The position numbers were made by a program, and so were the translations under genes. From Terrimesophilobacter bigeumensis (GTDB taxonomy: Bacteria; Actinomycetota; Actinomycetes; Actinomycetales; Microbacteriaceae), in the NCBI RefSeq assembly GCF_039537265.1, contig NZ_BAABAE010000003.1:1240001-1304000 (forward strand): a stretch of 64,000 nucleotides of DNA, in the 5' to 3' direction. The first letter of the stretch is position 1. Each line of letters begins with the position of its first letter. Below, piece by piece: positions 48,249 through 56,097 of this stretch. The notes under the pieces are model-generated. The model was not told where the DNA came from. It saw only the letters and a program-made list of their open reading frames with translations, and did no database searches.

Positions 48249-48859
48249 CCGCCGCGGAATTCTCGCGGGCCGGAGCGGGAGCTTCTCGGGTCGAGCCTGT
48301 CGAGACCCTTCGCGAAACCCTCCTCCAGCTCGACGGCATCTCGATGCACTACGGCAAGGGCGAGACCGCGATCACCGCCCTCGCCGGCGTCGACCTGGCC
48401 GTACGCGCGGGCGAGCTCGTGGCGATCATGGGCGCATCCGGTTCGGGCAAGTCGACGCTGCTCACGATTGCCGGCGGCCTCACGACGCCCACGATCGGCG
48501 AGGTCATCGTGCAGGGCGGATGGCTCTCGACCATGTCCCCCGCGGGCATCGCCGCGCTGCGCCGCCGCACGCTCGGCTTCGTCTTCCAGGACTTCAACCT
48601 CATCCCGGCGCTCACGGCGCTCGAGAACGTCATCCTGCCGCTCGAACTCGACGGCTGGAAGCGCCGCAAGGCGCGCTCAGCCGGTCTCGATGCCCCGAGG
48701 GCCGCGCCGGCCTGGAGCGCCTTGCCGACAGTGCCCTTCGTGCCGCCGTGGCTGCAGATCGGGCTCGTCGTGTTCGCCCTCCCCCTCGTCATCGCGTGTG
48801 GGAGCTGGCTGCCCGCGACGCGCAGCAAAGTGTCAGCGCGGAGGGTGGCGATCGCGTAG
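48245..48859 (+). pseudogene. ABC transporter remnant: ATPase fused in frame to FtsX-type permease tail
   Basis: 204-residue chimera. Residues about 28-150 are the first half of a MacB-type ABC ATPase: Walker A GASGSGKST (63-71) and Q-loop GFVFQDFNLIPALTALENV (111-129). At about residues 150-155 (near 48695-48710) homology stops: the ABC signature, Walker B and H-loop are absent. The rest looks like the end of an FtsX-like permease, one hydrophobic helix (WLQIGLVVFALPLVIACGSW) and ATRSKVSARRVAIA. An in-frame deletion joining neighbouring ATPase and permease genes explains this best. The 5' end carries a short repeat encoding SRVEPVETL. Cannot hydrolyse ATP as a normal ABC protein. Confidence 0.75.
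48289..48307 (-). repeat. Dispersed 19-bp repeat, copy 1
   Basis: GGTCGAGCCTGTCGAGACC on the plus strand, the exact reverse complement of the copy at 49252-49270. It lies inside the 5' part of the ABC remnant and encodes RVEPVET. Confidence 0.75.
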
Positions 48860-48869
48860 GGGTATGCGC

Positions 48870-49124
48870 TCAGTGCAGGTCGGTGCCGAAAACGTGCCGC
48901 GAGATGGCCTGCACGTCGCGATCGAGATCATCCAACTTGCGTTCAAGGGTCTCGAGCCTGATATTCGTGATCTTGCCCTGTGACTCGATGCTCTCGCGCA
49001 GCGAGTCACGCACGATCGTGAGATTGCGGTTGAAACTCGCCGTCTGCCATCCGAGCATGCCGAAGATCGCCGTCGCGAAGATGCCCATGAGCACCCATAC
49101 CTGCGGTTCGGTCAACTCGATCAC
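48870..49124 (-). CDS. Small single-pass membrane protein with coiled coil
   Basis: 84 residues from a GTG (IELTEPQVWVLMGIFATAIF). One membrane helix (about 7-26) is followed by a charged helix (about 30-75) with heptad spacing (LRESIESQGK, LETLERKLDDLDRDVQAI), suggesting a membrane-anchored coiled coil. No family recognised. The start is uncertain: an in-frame codon 14 residues earlier exists, and GGGAGT directly before the GTG is too close to be a ribosome site. Confidence 0.5.
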   Translation of the reverse strand: MIELTEPQVWVLMGIFATAIFGMLGWQTASFNRNLTIVRDSLRESIESQGKITNIRLETLERKLDDLDRDVQAISRHVFGTDLH

Positions 49125-49251
49125 ACTCCCATTCTCACCGACCGGATGACAGAAATCTAGCGGCATCAGCCAGATCCATCAGGCCTGATGAATTGGATTG
49201 TGGGACAAAGAGTCGGCTGATGTCGTTGTGGAGGAGGGGAGATCCTTCCTG

Positions 49252-49270
49252 GGTCTCGACAGGCTCGACC
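49252..49270 (+). repeat. Dispersed 19-bp repeat, copy 2
   Basis: GGTCTCGACAGGCTCGACC, an exact inverted match to 48289-48307. It runs directly into the 19-bp tandem repeats. Confidence 0.75.
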
Positions 49271-49320
49271 GGAGAAAAGCGACTCGACCGGAGAAAAGCG
49301 ACTCGACCGGAGAAAAGCGA
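49264..49320. repeat. Three perfect 19-bp tandem repeats
   Basis: Unit CTCGACCGGAGAAAAGCGA, three identical copies (49264-49282, 49283-49301, 49302-49320), ending 3 bp before the polymerase stop codon. The first unit begins inside the dispersed repeat. Copy number probably varies between strains by slippage. Confidence 0.85.
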
Positions 49321-49323
49321 CGG

Positions 49324-51060
49324 CTACTTCGCGTCGGCGTAGCTGTCCACGACGGCGATGCTCAGGGGGAACTCGACGGGCGTAGAACCGAAGAGCAGGC
49401 GACCGGCCTCGATGGCGGAGGACCCGATCGCGGCGACCACGGCATCCGTCATCGCCGCAGGCGAGTGCACGACGAGTTCGTCGTGCAGGAAGAACACGAG
49501 GTGCGGGGCATCCGTGAGCCAGGCCGAGCCACCGAGCTCACGCAGAGCGCCACGCAGCGTCGCCATCCAGCACAGTGCCCATTCGGCCGCCGTCCCCTGT
49601 ACGACGAAGTTGCGCGTGAACCGGCCCCAGGAGCGCGCCTGGCCTCGCGCCCTGCTCGCGTCGGCATCCGTCGAACTCTCTCCATAGGCCGCTGCCTGCA
49701 GTTCGCGCCAGTTCGCACCGGGCCTGGGCGAACTGCGCCCGAGCCGCGTCGTCACGACCTCACCGCGCTCTCCAGCCCGCGCCGCGTTCTCGACGAGCCC
49801 GATCGCGCGCGGGTAGGCCTTCGCGAGCGCGGGCATGAGCCTCCCGCTCTCCCCCGTGGTCGCACCATACATCGCCCCGAGCATCGCGACCTTGGCGTGA
49901 TCCCTGGTCTTCACCGCGCCACGTGCCACGATCGCCGCATACATGTCCTTCGCACGGCCGGCCTCGGCCATCGCAGCGTCGCCGGAGAGCGCGGCGAGGA
50001 TGCGCGGCTCGAGCTGGGAGGCGTCCGCCACGACGAGTTTGAAGCCCGGATCGGCGACAACCGCACCGCGAATCTGCTTGGGCAGCTGCAACGCGCCTCC
50101 ACCGCCCTTGCTCGCCCAGCGCCCAGTCACGACACCGCCCACCACGTAGTCGGGACGGAACCGGCCGTCGCGCACGTTCGCGTCGAGCCAGTGCCAGCCG
50201 TTGGCGCTCAGCAGCCGTGCGAGCTTCTTGTATTCGAGCAACGGCTCGACGACCGGATGCCGCAGCTTCTTGATGTCCCAGGACCGGGTCGAAGTGATCA
50301 TGAGCCCCGCGCGCTGAAGGGTCTTCATGAGCTCGACCGGGGAATCCGGGTTGAGCTCGGGCGCGTCGAGGGCATCGCGCACGCGTTCGAGAACGGCGGC
50401 GAGTTTCGCCGGGCGCTCACCGGGTTTGGGGCGGGGGCCGAGCAACTCGGTGAGGAGTCGGTCGTGCAACTCAGCGCGCCACGGCAGGCCGGCGAACTGC
50501 ATCTCGGCGGCTACGAGAGCGCCAGCCGACTCGGCGGCGAGCAGCAGGCCGATGCGCGCGGGGTCGTCGGATGCCGCGACAGCCTCCCGCTGCAGCCGGA
50601 ACTCGGCGACCGGGTCGGGCAGCGCACTTGTCCGCTCGGACCCAGGCTCAGGCTCGAGATCGAACAAGCCTTCATCGACCCCCCGAGAGCCATCCCGTGG
50701 CTGCGCCTGGTCCTCGGGTGTCGGCTCATCCCAGCCGTTCCGAACCGCACGGGCGAGCGGGGTCTGGGCCGTGAGCTCCGAGTTGCGCAGGATCGCGTGC
50801 GAGAGTCTCAGGTCGACGCAGCGCTCGACGCGGACGCCCGCGGCCAGGAGCGGCGGGTACCAGGTGGTCGTGTCGTCCCAGACCCAGCGCGGACGATCGG
50901 CCGCGTCCTTCGAAGACCGGTCGCTCGTGAACTCGCGGCGGGAGACCTCGGCGGGCAGGGCTGCGCGGGCCAGAACGGTCGCCTCGCCCGCTGGTTCCCC
51001 GGCATCGTCGAGCGGCGACAGGAGGGCGCCGTCCGGATGGGAGGCCAGGGCGATGAACAC
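49324..51060 (-). CDS. Family A DNA polymerase, bifunctional 3'-5' exonuclease/polymerase type
   Basis: 578 residues from a GTG (FIALASHPDGALLSPLDDAG). A short, divergent 3'-5' exonuclease-like N-terminus (about 1-180) precedes a complete polymerase domain: motif A VVADASQLEPRILAALSGD (about 350-368), the O-helix region (RDHAKVAMLGAMYGATTGES) and motif C FLHDELVVHS near the end. It is much shorter than PolA (about 880-900 residues) and lacks the 5'-3' exonuclease. Actinobacteria carry it besides PolA; a repair role is presumed. A start 24 nt upstream is also possible. The AhpD-like gene ends 12-36 nt upstream. Confidence 0.85.
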   Translation of the reverse strand: MFIALASHPDGALLSPLDDAGEPAGEATVLARAALPAEVSRREFTSDRSSKDAADRPRWVWDDTTTWYPPLLAAGVRVERCVDLRLSHAILRNSELTAQTPLARAVRNGWDEPTPEDQAQPRDGSRGVDEGLFDLEPEPGSERTSALPDPVAEFRLQREAVAASDDPARIGLLLAAESAGALVAAEMQFAGLPWRAELHDRLLTELLGPRPKPGERPAKLAAVLERVRDALDAPELNPDSPVELMKTLQRAGLMITSTRSWDIKKLRHPVVEPLLEYKKLARLLSANGWHWLDANVRDGRFRPDYVVGGVVTGRWASKGGGGALQLPKQIRGAVVADPGFKLVVADASQLEPRILAALSGDAAMAEAGRAKDMYAAIVARGAVKTRDHAKVAMLGAMYGATTGESGRLMPALAKAYPRAIGLVENAARAGERGEVVTTRLGRSSPRPGANWRELQAAAYGESSTDADASRARGQARSWGRFTRNFVVQGTAAEWALCWMATLRGALRELGGSAWLTDAPHLVFFLHDELVVHSPAAMTDAVVAAIGSSAIEAGRLLFGSTPVEFPLSIAVVDSYADAK

Positions 51061-51096
51061 GTGACCAGTCTGCCCGGCATCCACGACATCCGGCGC

Positions 51097-51681
51097 CTAG
51101 CCTTCCGCGATCGGCCGCCCGACGGTCAGCGCCTCCCGCAGCGCCGGATCGAGCGATGCGTACTCGGCGTCCGGCTCTGTTCCCGACGCCTCGAGCACCG
51201 AACTGAAGAAGCACCGCGCTGACGCTGCGAGGATGACATCGAAGATCTCCGCATCGGTGAGGCCGAGGTCACGCAGCGGCTGCAGATCGGTTTCGGAGAT
51301 CTCGGCAGCACCACCGGCCACCCGGTCCGCGAGCGCCATGATCTCACGGTCGAGCGGCGGCACCTGGGCCCCGGATGAATCCCGCATGATGGCCTCGACC
51401 GCCGGCGCCCCGATCAGGTCGTCGGCGAGGATCTGCCCGTGCGCGAGGGCACAGTAGCTGGATCGCAACCGGCTCGCCGCAGCGAGCGTCGCAAGCTCGT
51501 AGGTTCGCGGCGGCATGTTCGCCTTGATGGCACCGTTCAGCCCACGCCAGGCGGCGTAGACATCCGGGCGCCCCGCGAAAGCCTTCGCATAGTTCGGAAC
51601 GTAGCCGACGCGCGCTCGATCGATTTCGTACGACCGCGCGGTCTCGTCGCTCACCGGATCGGGAATCGAGAGGTAGCCCAT
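51097..51681 (-). CDS. AhpD-like carboxymuconolactone decarboxylase-family protein
   Basis: 194 residues in the peroxidase-related AhpD group. The catalytic region reads LRSSYCALAHGQIL, with one Cys and the His; the usual CxxC pair of AhpD is reduced to SxxC, as in many 'peroxidase-related' proteins. YVPNYAKAFAGRPDVYAAWR near residue 27 is the family start. A role in peroxide or alkyl hydroperoxide metabolism is inferred only. CACACT lies 6 nt before the ATG. Confidence 0.8.
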   Translation of the reverse strand: MGYLSIPDPVSDETARSYEIDRARVGYVPNYAKAFAGRPDVYAAWRGLNGAIKANMPPRTYELATLAAASRLRSSYCALAHGQILADDLIGAPAVEAIMRDSSGAQVPPLDREIMALADRVAGGAAEISETDLQPLRDLGLTDAEIFDVILAASARCFFSSVLEASGTEPDAEYASLDPALREALTVGRPIAEG

Positions 51682-51723
51682 CCGTACAGTGTGGACCCGC
51701 ACGGCAGCCCGCACCAGACCCGG

Positions 51724-52563
51724 TCAGTGCAGGAGTGATCCGTCCTTCGCGAGCACGTTCTTCTCGCCGGCCTCGATGGGCACCGTGAAGCGGTTCTGCT
51801 TCGGCGGCATGGGGCAGTTGAAGGCGTAGGAGAAGCCGCACGGGGGCAGCACGGCCCGGTTGAAGTCGAGGGTCACGCTGCCGTCAGCGTGCGGGGCCAC
51901 GAACAGGAAGCGCCCCACGCTGTAGGTGTCGACGCCGCTCGTCGCGTCGGAGAACACGATCTGCAGCGCACGGCCCGACTCGATGGCCGCGAGCGAGTAA
52001 TCCGTGCCGTCCTTGCTGAAGGAGATCTCGCCGGGCACCTCGAGCTCGCGGGTGCGGCCCTCGTCCTTGCTGTGCTCGAACGGGATGGTCGCGCCGGGCA
52101 TCGCCGTGAACTGCGCCTCCACGACCCAGTCGGGGTTGTAGGGGTAGGCGTCGATGCCGCCGAAATTCTGGATGCCCTCCGAGTTCGCATCCCACACCCG
52201 CAGTGCGTAGTTGCCCGCAGGCCCCGCGATCACGAAACCGGTGACCGTGTCGCTGAACACCAGCTCGCCCGGCGTCTCGGCATCCTTGCCCGCGACCGTG
52301 ACCGTGCCGTCGACGAGCTCGCCGTTCAGCCGGATGCCGTCGGCCGCGCTCGCCGTCAGTCGCAGCCCGGACTCTCCCGCCGGCAACGGCGCCCAGGTTC
52401 CCGGCGCATTCCACACCGTCTGCTCGGAGTCGATCCACTGCGTATTGACGAGGGCGAGGTTGCCCTTCGGCTGAACGACAGCCTGCTCGCGGCGTTCGCG
52501 GAAGGTCGCGAACTGTCCTTCGGGGCTCAGGGCATCTGGGGTCGTGGTGGCGGTGTCGGTCAT
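51724..52563 (-). CDS. DUF1684 protein
   Basis: 279-residue soluble protein of unknown function. The family's C-terminal signature is clear: TYSVGRFLFVAPHADGSVTL and DFNRAVLPPCGFSYAFNCP, then PPKQNRFTVPIEAGEK. The N-terminal half is all-beta by appearance. The domain is widespread in actinobacteria and some other bacteria. Start ATG after AAGGATGG. It is the upstream member of a minus-strand trio with the AhpD-like and polymerase genes. Confidence 0.85.
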   Translation of the reverse strand: MTDTATTTPDALSPEGQFATFRERREQAVVQPKGNLALVNTQWIDSEQTVWNAPGTWAPLPAGESGLRLTASAADGIRLNGELVDGTVTVAGKDAETPGELVFSDTVTGFVIAGPAGNYALRVWDANSEGIQNFGGIDAYPYNPDWVVEAQFTAMPGATIPFEHSKDEGRTRELEVPGEISFSKDGTDYSLAAIESGRALQIVFSDATSGVDTYSVGRFLFVAPHADGSVTLDFNRAVLPPCGFSYAFNCPMPPKQNRFTVPIEAGEKNVLAKDGSLLH

Positions 52564-52697
52564 CGTTCCATCCTTGTCGAAGTCACTGACTCCAACCGCT
52601 CAGGACACACTACTGTTCCCGTTTGGCCTGATTGCGCCTTAACGTTCGGGCGCAATCGCGCCATCGGGGCGCACACGGCCCGAGACCGTGACCCAAC

Positions 52698-52736
52698 AAA
52701 AAAAAACCGGCCCCGCATCCGAAGACACGGGGCCGG
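52698..52736 (-). terminator. Rho-independent terminator of csp
   Basis: On the minus strand a perfect 9-bp stem CCGGCCCCG/CGGGGCCGG with a 12-nt loop, followed by nine T (52698-52706). It lies 12 bp after the csp stop and is the strongest intrinsic terminator in the window. Confidence 0.9.
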
Positions 52737-52748
52737 CTCTAGCTGTGA

Positions 52749-52952
52749 TTACAGCGGGCGGATGTTCTCCGCCTGCGGGCCCTTGGGGCCCTGCGCCAGG
52801 TCGAATTCGACCTTTTGGTTCTCATCGAGCGACTTGTAGCCGCTGCCGGTGATGGCCGAGTAGTGGGCGAACACGTCGGGACTTCCGTCCTCGGGGGCGA
52901 TGAATCCAAAGCCCTTCTCCGCGTTGAACCACTTGACGGTGCCTACTGCCAT
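52749..52952 (-). CDS. cspA: Cold shock protein (CspA family)
   Basis: 67-residue OB-fold protein that binds single-stranded RNA/DNA. RNP1 (KGFGFIAPEDG) and RNP2 (VFAHYSAI) motifs are present, with the aromatic patch WFN. The ribosome site GAAGGAG lies 7-10 nt before the ATG. A strong terminator follows, so it is monocistronic. A long untranslated leader, as in other csp genes, is likely but its start could not be placed. Confidence 0.96.
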   Translation of the reverse strand: MAVGTVKWFNAEKGFGFIAPEDGSPDVFAHYSAITGSGYKSLDENQKVEFDLAQGPKGPQAENIRPL

Positions 52953-53397
52953 TTTTCTTCTCCTTCAGGAGTCCTGCTCGGCGGCCCCGACCTTCGAGGC
53001 CACACGTCGCGGTGTTCATCGTCCGCTCCCGAAAGGATCAGATCGCCGCCAAGGCGGCTCACTGGCAATCAAGATCTGCGAGGTACTGCAACTGCGCTTT
53101 AGAGAGTAGTGCACTTCCCCCCAGAGATACAGGGTTTGCACAAGTACTGCGCGAATTGTTACATCAGCGTTTTTCGACCGCGAAGCCGGGGCTTCCCCTC
53201 CCTCACAGCACCGGATGATGCGGCCGGTTCCCCCAAATCGGCTCGTCGGTGCCGAAAACACTCGAGTTCGGCCGGTATAATCGGCAAGTCGCCGCGGACT
53301 GCTCGTGTTCATTCACACGGGAAATCAGGGCCCGCGCAGTCGTGGCGAAGCTGATGATGGGCAACCGCGTACGCGGGAACCCAGGAAGGCAGGTGAG
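52953..53397. other. 445-bp gap between csp and a small membrane-protein gene
   Basis: Divergent regulatory space. It should hold the csp promoter and leader on the minus strand, but no pair of -35/-10 boxes convinced me. On the plus strand there is a perfect TATAAT (53276-53281) and just before it an inverted repeat GCCGAA-N10-TTCGGC (53251-53272). No coding sequence that I can support. Confidence 0.6.
53276..53281 (+). promoter_or_regulatory. TATAAT -10 box upstream of the 53398 gene
   Basis: Consensus TATAAT with no good -35; an inverted repeat GCCGAA/TTCGGC lies directly upstream. It predicts a leader of about 110 nt for the following gene. Confidence 0.5.
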
Positions 53398-53736
53398 ATG
53401 ACCACCATCACCGACAAGGCAATCGTGCCTTACGAGAACCCCCAATGGGTTCCTGTCCTCCCGACCCGCTGGGTCGCGGAGTACGACGGCGAAGTCGCCG
53501 GCGGCATCGACCGCACCCCACGCGGCAGGTACCGGGCGACCAATCGCCACGGCCGCCGCATCGGCTCGTTCCGCACCCTCGATGAGGCGCGCGAGCGCCT
53601 CGAGCTCAACAACAGTGCGACGAGGATCCAACGCTTCGACCAGTCCCGCGTGCTTCTCGTCGGAGGCCTCATCGCCTTCCTGGCGACCGCTGGGGTGGCT
53701 GCGTTCGGGGTGATGTCACTCCTCGCGCACCAGTAG
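53398..53736 (+). CDS. Small membrane protein, unknown function
   Basis: 112 residues, ATG preceded by AGGAAGG at 8 nt. The cytosolic part (1-80) contains WRVAEYDG-like sequence (TRWVAEYDGEVAGGIDRTP) and TNRHGRRIGSFRTLDEARER, suggesting a small alpha/beta fold, followed by one membrane helix (about 85-108, VLLVGGLIAFLATAGVAAFG). No family recognised. It ends 2 bp before the stop of the convergent NERD gene. Confidence 0.65.
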   Translation: MTTITDKAIVPYENPQWVPVLPTRWVAEYDGEVAGGIDRTPRGRYRATNRHGRRIGSFRTLDEARERLELNNSATRIQRFDQSRVLLVGGLIAFLATAGVAAFGVMSLLAHQ

Positions 53737-53738
53737 CG

Positions 53739-54554
53739 CTAGCGGAACAGCAGCCCGGTGGTGAATCCGCCGATACCGATGATGGCGACCAGCCAGAGAA
53801 GCACGAGCCCCCCGGTGATCCAGGTGAGCCTCAGGTGCCTCGCCTGGCTGACCTCCGCCTGAAGTCGGCGGAATCGGTCGAGGCATTCGGCGACATCCGC
53901 GGTCGGCTTGCCGATGTCGTGCCAGGTGTCGTCCTCGGATGCCGCGGCACGGAAGCGCGCGAGCCGGTCGGGCCCGAAGAGGGCGGAGAGGCTTTTGAGC
54001 CACGGACGCAGCTCACGCGGGGTCAGGATGGCGACGCGTCGCGGCGGCCTGGCCACGGTCACGCTCCGAGGATCGACGACGACGAGGCACGGGGTCGCCT
54101 CGACCCGCTCGCCGACCGCGTCCGACATCAACTGGGCGGCGCGCACGGCCTCGAACTCGCAGTCCCGGATGTGCGGCATCCGCTCCCCGTCGACCAGCAG
54201 GACTCCCCCACCGACCCAGAGTTCACGACCGGGATGGTGGCGGACCGAGATCGTGTACACCCCGGGCGGACCGATCGCGATGTGGTCGACGTCGGAGCCG
54301 TCCTTGCCGACCGGCACGGCGTGGAGCACGAGCCACTCAGGCCCCAGCTGGGCGAGCGCATCGGCGACGGCGACCTCACCGACCGCCGCCTGGTAGAGCG
54401 AGCGCAGCCCCCTGGGAAGGGGATGCAGTCCGAAGAATCTTGCGAGGTGCGACAGGCGCACCACCGCCGCGTGCTGGCGCAGAAGTTCCCGGACCATCGG
54501 ATAGGTCCGCTCACAAATCAGCCGATCGGGTTCGACCGCGTCGGTCTTCTCCAA
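53739..54554 (-). CDS. NERD (nuclease-related) domain membrane protein
   Basis: 271 residues. The NERD domain spans about 55-165: GEVAVADALAQLGPEWLVLH, then VGKDGSDVDHIAIGPPGVYT with the putative catalytic Asp residues, and a following VRHHPGRELW. A membrane helix ends the protein (about 243-265, LTWITGGLVLLWLVAIIGIG). NERD proteins are predicted nucleases of the restriction-endonuclease fold; the cellular role is unknown. The frame opens at a TTG 8 nt after an uninterrupted G11 tract, so translation start and phase are uncertain; an internal GTG/ATG near residue 20 is an alternative. Confidence 0.7.
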   Translation of the reverse strand: MEKTDAVEPDRLICERTYPMVRELLRQHAAVVRLSHLARFFGLHPLPRGLRSLYQAAVGEVAVADALAQLGPEWLVLHAVPVGKDGSDVDHIAIGPPGVYTISVRHHPGRELWVGGGVLLVDGERMPHIRDCEFEAVRAAQLMSDAVGERVEATPCLVVVDPRSVTVARPPRRVAILTPRELRPWLKSLSALFGPDRLARFRAAASEDDTWHDIGKPTADVAECLDRFRRLQAEVSQARHLRLTWITGGLVLLWLVAIIGIGGFTTGLLFR

Positions 54555-54562
54555 CGCAACTA

Positions 54563-54573
54563 CCCCCCCCCCC
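54563..54573. repeat. C11/G11 homopolymer tract
   Basis: Eleven consecutive C on the plus strand, G11 on the coding strand of the NERD gene, ending 8 nt before its TTG start. Such tracts slip during replication and could change expression, or they could be a sequencing-length error. Confidence 0.8.
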
Positions 54574-54771
54574 GCCGATCAGCCAGTCCATGACATGCGG
54601 CCGCCCCCTGATGGCCGCTTTCGACGCTATCGGCTCACCGGCGGCATCGGGACCCCCAGAACTGGTAACGCCTGCTCGGGGGGCGTCGGGCCGTGGGAGC
54701 GATGCGGATCCGAATTTCCCGAAAAGGACTTGACCAAACCGGGGTGCCCGGCGCAGTCTGGAGGAAGAACA

Positions 54772-54819
54772 ACTCATCGCCCGGAAGAGCCGCACCAAGT
54801 GCCGCACCGGGCGATGAGT
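54772..54819. repeat. 13-bp perfect inverted repeat, 22-nt loop
   Basis: ACTCATCGCCCGG (54772-54784) and CCGGGCGATGAGT (54807-54819). A large stem without a T-run, placed 50 bp after the acyl-CoA dehydrogenase stop. It could end transcription by a rho-assisted route or be the remnant of a small mobile element. Confidence 0.75.
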
Positions 54820-54835
54820 CTGTGAACGCCATCTC

Positions 54836-54854
54836 GGTCTCGACACGCTCGACC
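54836..54854 (+). repeat. Dispersed 19-bp repeat, copy 3
   Basis: GGTCTCGACACGCTCGACC, one mismatch from copy 2, followed by CGGAAAGCGA which resembles the tandem-repeat unit at 49264. Confidence 0.7.
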
Positions 54855-54868
54855 GGAAAGCGATGCGT

Positions 54869-56017
54869 CTACTGCGGCAGCGGCCCGAGCAGCGCGGTCG
54901 CGACGGTCGCGTGCGCCGAATCCTCATTGCTCGGGTGGAAGGACCCGGCCAGGACATCCCGGTACAGGCGGCCGAGCTCATTGCCGGCGAAGTAGGTCGC
55001 GCCCCCGGAGACCCGTACCGCCTGGTTGACGACGAACTGCGCCGTCTCGGTGGCACGGATCTTGAGGCCGACGAGCGCCCGGAACCACTGGTCCCCGCGA
55101 TCGACCTGCTCGTCGACATCGCCGGCGACCGCGTCGAGTTGCGGCAGGATGCCGTCGAAGGCGATGGCGGCATCCGCGATCTTCCAGCGAACATCGGGGT
55201 CGAGGGACTTGGCCGCTCCCGCATTCTTCGCCGAGGTGCGTTTCGTCGCGTTCGCGACGGCGAGTTCGAGCGCACGCCGCCCGATCCCGGTGTAGACGGC
55301 GGAGAGCAGGATCTCGAAGTTCGCGAAGATGGCGAAGATCAGCAGGTCCGGGTTGGGCCCCGGATCGAGCCGGCGGATGATGCGCGAGGGCTCGGCGCGC
55401 ACCTTCTCGAGCCGCGTGCTGTTGCTCTGCGACGCCCGCATGCCCAGGGTGTCCCAGTCCTCGACGATCGTGATGCCGGGCGCGTCCCGCGCGACGACGG
55501 CGTGGACGAGCTTGGGGGCATCCGGGGAGGTGCTGTCGAGTCCGAACAGGCCGAGCCGCGTCCAGGCCGGCGAGAGGCTCGTGAAGATCTTGGTTCCGGT
55601 GAACTCATAGGCGCCGTCGGGCTGCGGAACGGCATCCGTCGTACTGCCGAAGAGCATGAGATCGTTGCCGGCCTCACTGATGGCGAGAGCATAGGTCTCG
55701 CCGGCGGCGCTCTCGCGCAGCACGAACTCGAGGGCGTCGTCGCCCCGGTCGAGCATGGTCTTCGCTACGCCGTTCCAGACGAGGTGCATGTTGACGGCGA
55801 GAGCCGTCGCGGGCGCGGCCGTGGCGAGCCGGATCTGCTCGTGCACGACCTCGCGCAGCGAGAGCCCGAGTCCGCCGAGACTCCTGGGCACGAGCGCCGT
55901 CAGATAGCCGGCAGCGCGCAGGTCGTCGAGGTCCTCGGCGAAGAAGATGTTCTCCCGGTCGTACCCGGCGGCCCGGGAGCGGATGGTGTCCAGCAGGTCG
56001 TCGCTCAGAATGCTCAC
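54869..56017 (-). CDS. Acyl-CoA dehydrogenase-family flavoprotein
   Basis: 382 residues with the three ACAD domains: helical N-terminus (RSLGGLGLSLREVVHEQIRL), central beta domain (ALAISEAGNDLMLFGSTTDA and EFTGTKIFTSLSPAW), C-terminal helical domain (RVSGGATYFAGNELGRLYRD). I could not identify the catalytic Glu with certainty, and the sequence also resembles flavin-dependent monooxygenases of this fold (DszC/SfnC type). Substrate unknown. Start GTG, 6 nt after CATCCT; no ribosome site. Alone in its transcription unit. Confidence 0.78.
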   Translation of the reverse strand: MSILSDDLLDTIRSRAAGYDRENIFFAEDLDDLRAAGYLTALVPRSLGGLGLSLREVVHEQIRLATAAPATALAVNMHLVWNGVAKTMLDRGDDALEFVLRESAAGETYALAISEAGNDLMLFGSTTDAVPQPDGAYEFTGTKIFTSLSPAWTRLGLFGLDSTSPDAPKLVHAVVARDAPGITIVEDWDTLGMRASQSNSTRLEKVRAEPSRIIRRLDPGPNPDLLIFAIFANFEILLSAVYTGIGRRALELAVANATKRTSAKNAGAAKSLDPDVRWKIADAAIAFDGILPQLDAVAGDVDEQVDRGDQWFRALVGLKIRATETAQFVVNQAVRVSGGATYFAGNELGRLYRDVLAGSFHPSNEDSAHATVATALLGPLPQ

Positions 56018-56097
56018 GCTTCAAGGATGCCACCCCGGGGCATTACGATGCCCAGAGGTGACCGAACCCGGAAATCATCGAACGCAGAGGCGATGCC

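Larger units (their letters stand above)
54555..54868. other. 314-bp non-coding gap with repeats
   Basis: Space between the NERD gene and the acyl-CoA dehydrogenase gene. It contains the G11 tract, a 13-bp perfect inverted repeat (54772-54819) and a copy of the dispersed 19-bp repeat (54836-54854). A -35-like TTGACC (54730-54735) lacks a convincing partner. No protein I can support. Confidence 0.65.

Noticed and set aside
49264..49320. Tandem repeats as a possible CRISPR
   Set aside because: Units are contiguous with no spacers, and no cas genes occur in the window.
54730..54759. TTGACC followed by CAGTCT as a plus-strand promoter
   Set aside because: The -10 is poor and no plus-strand gene follows.
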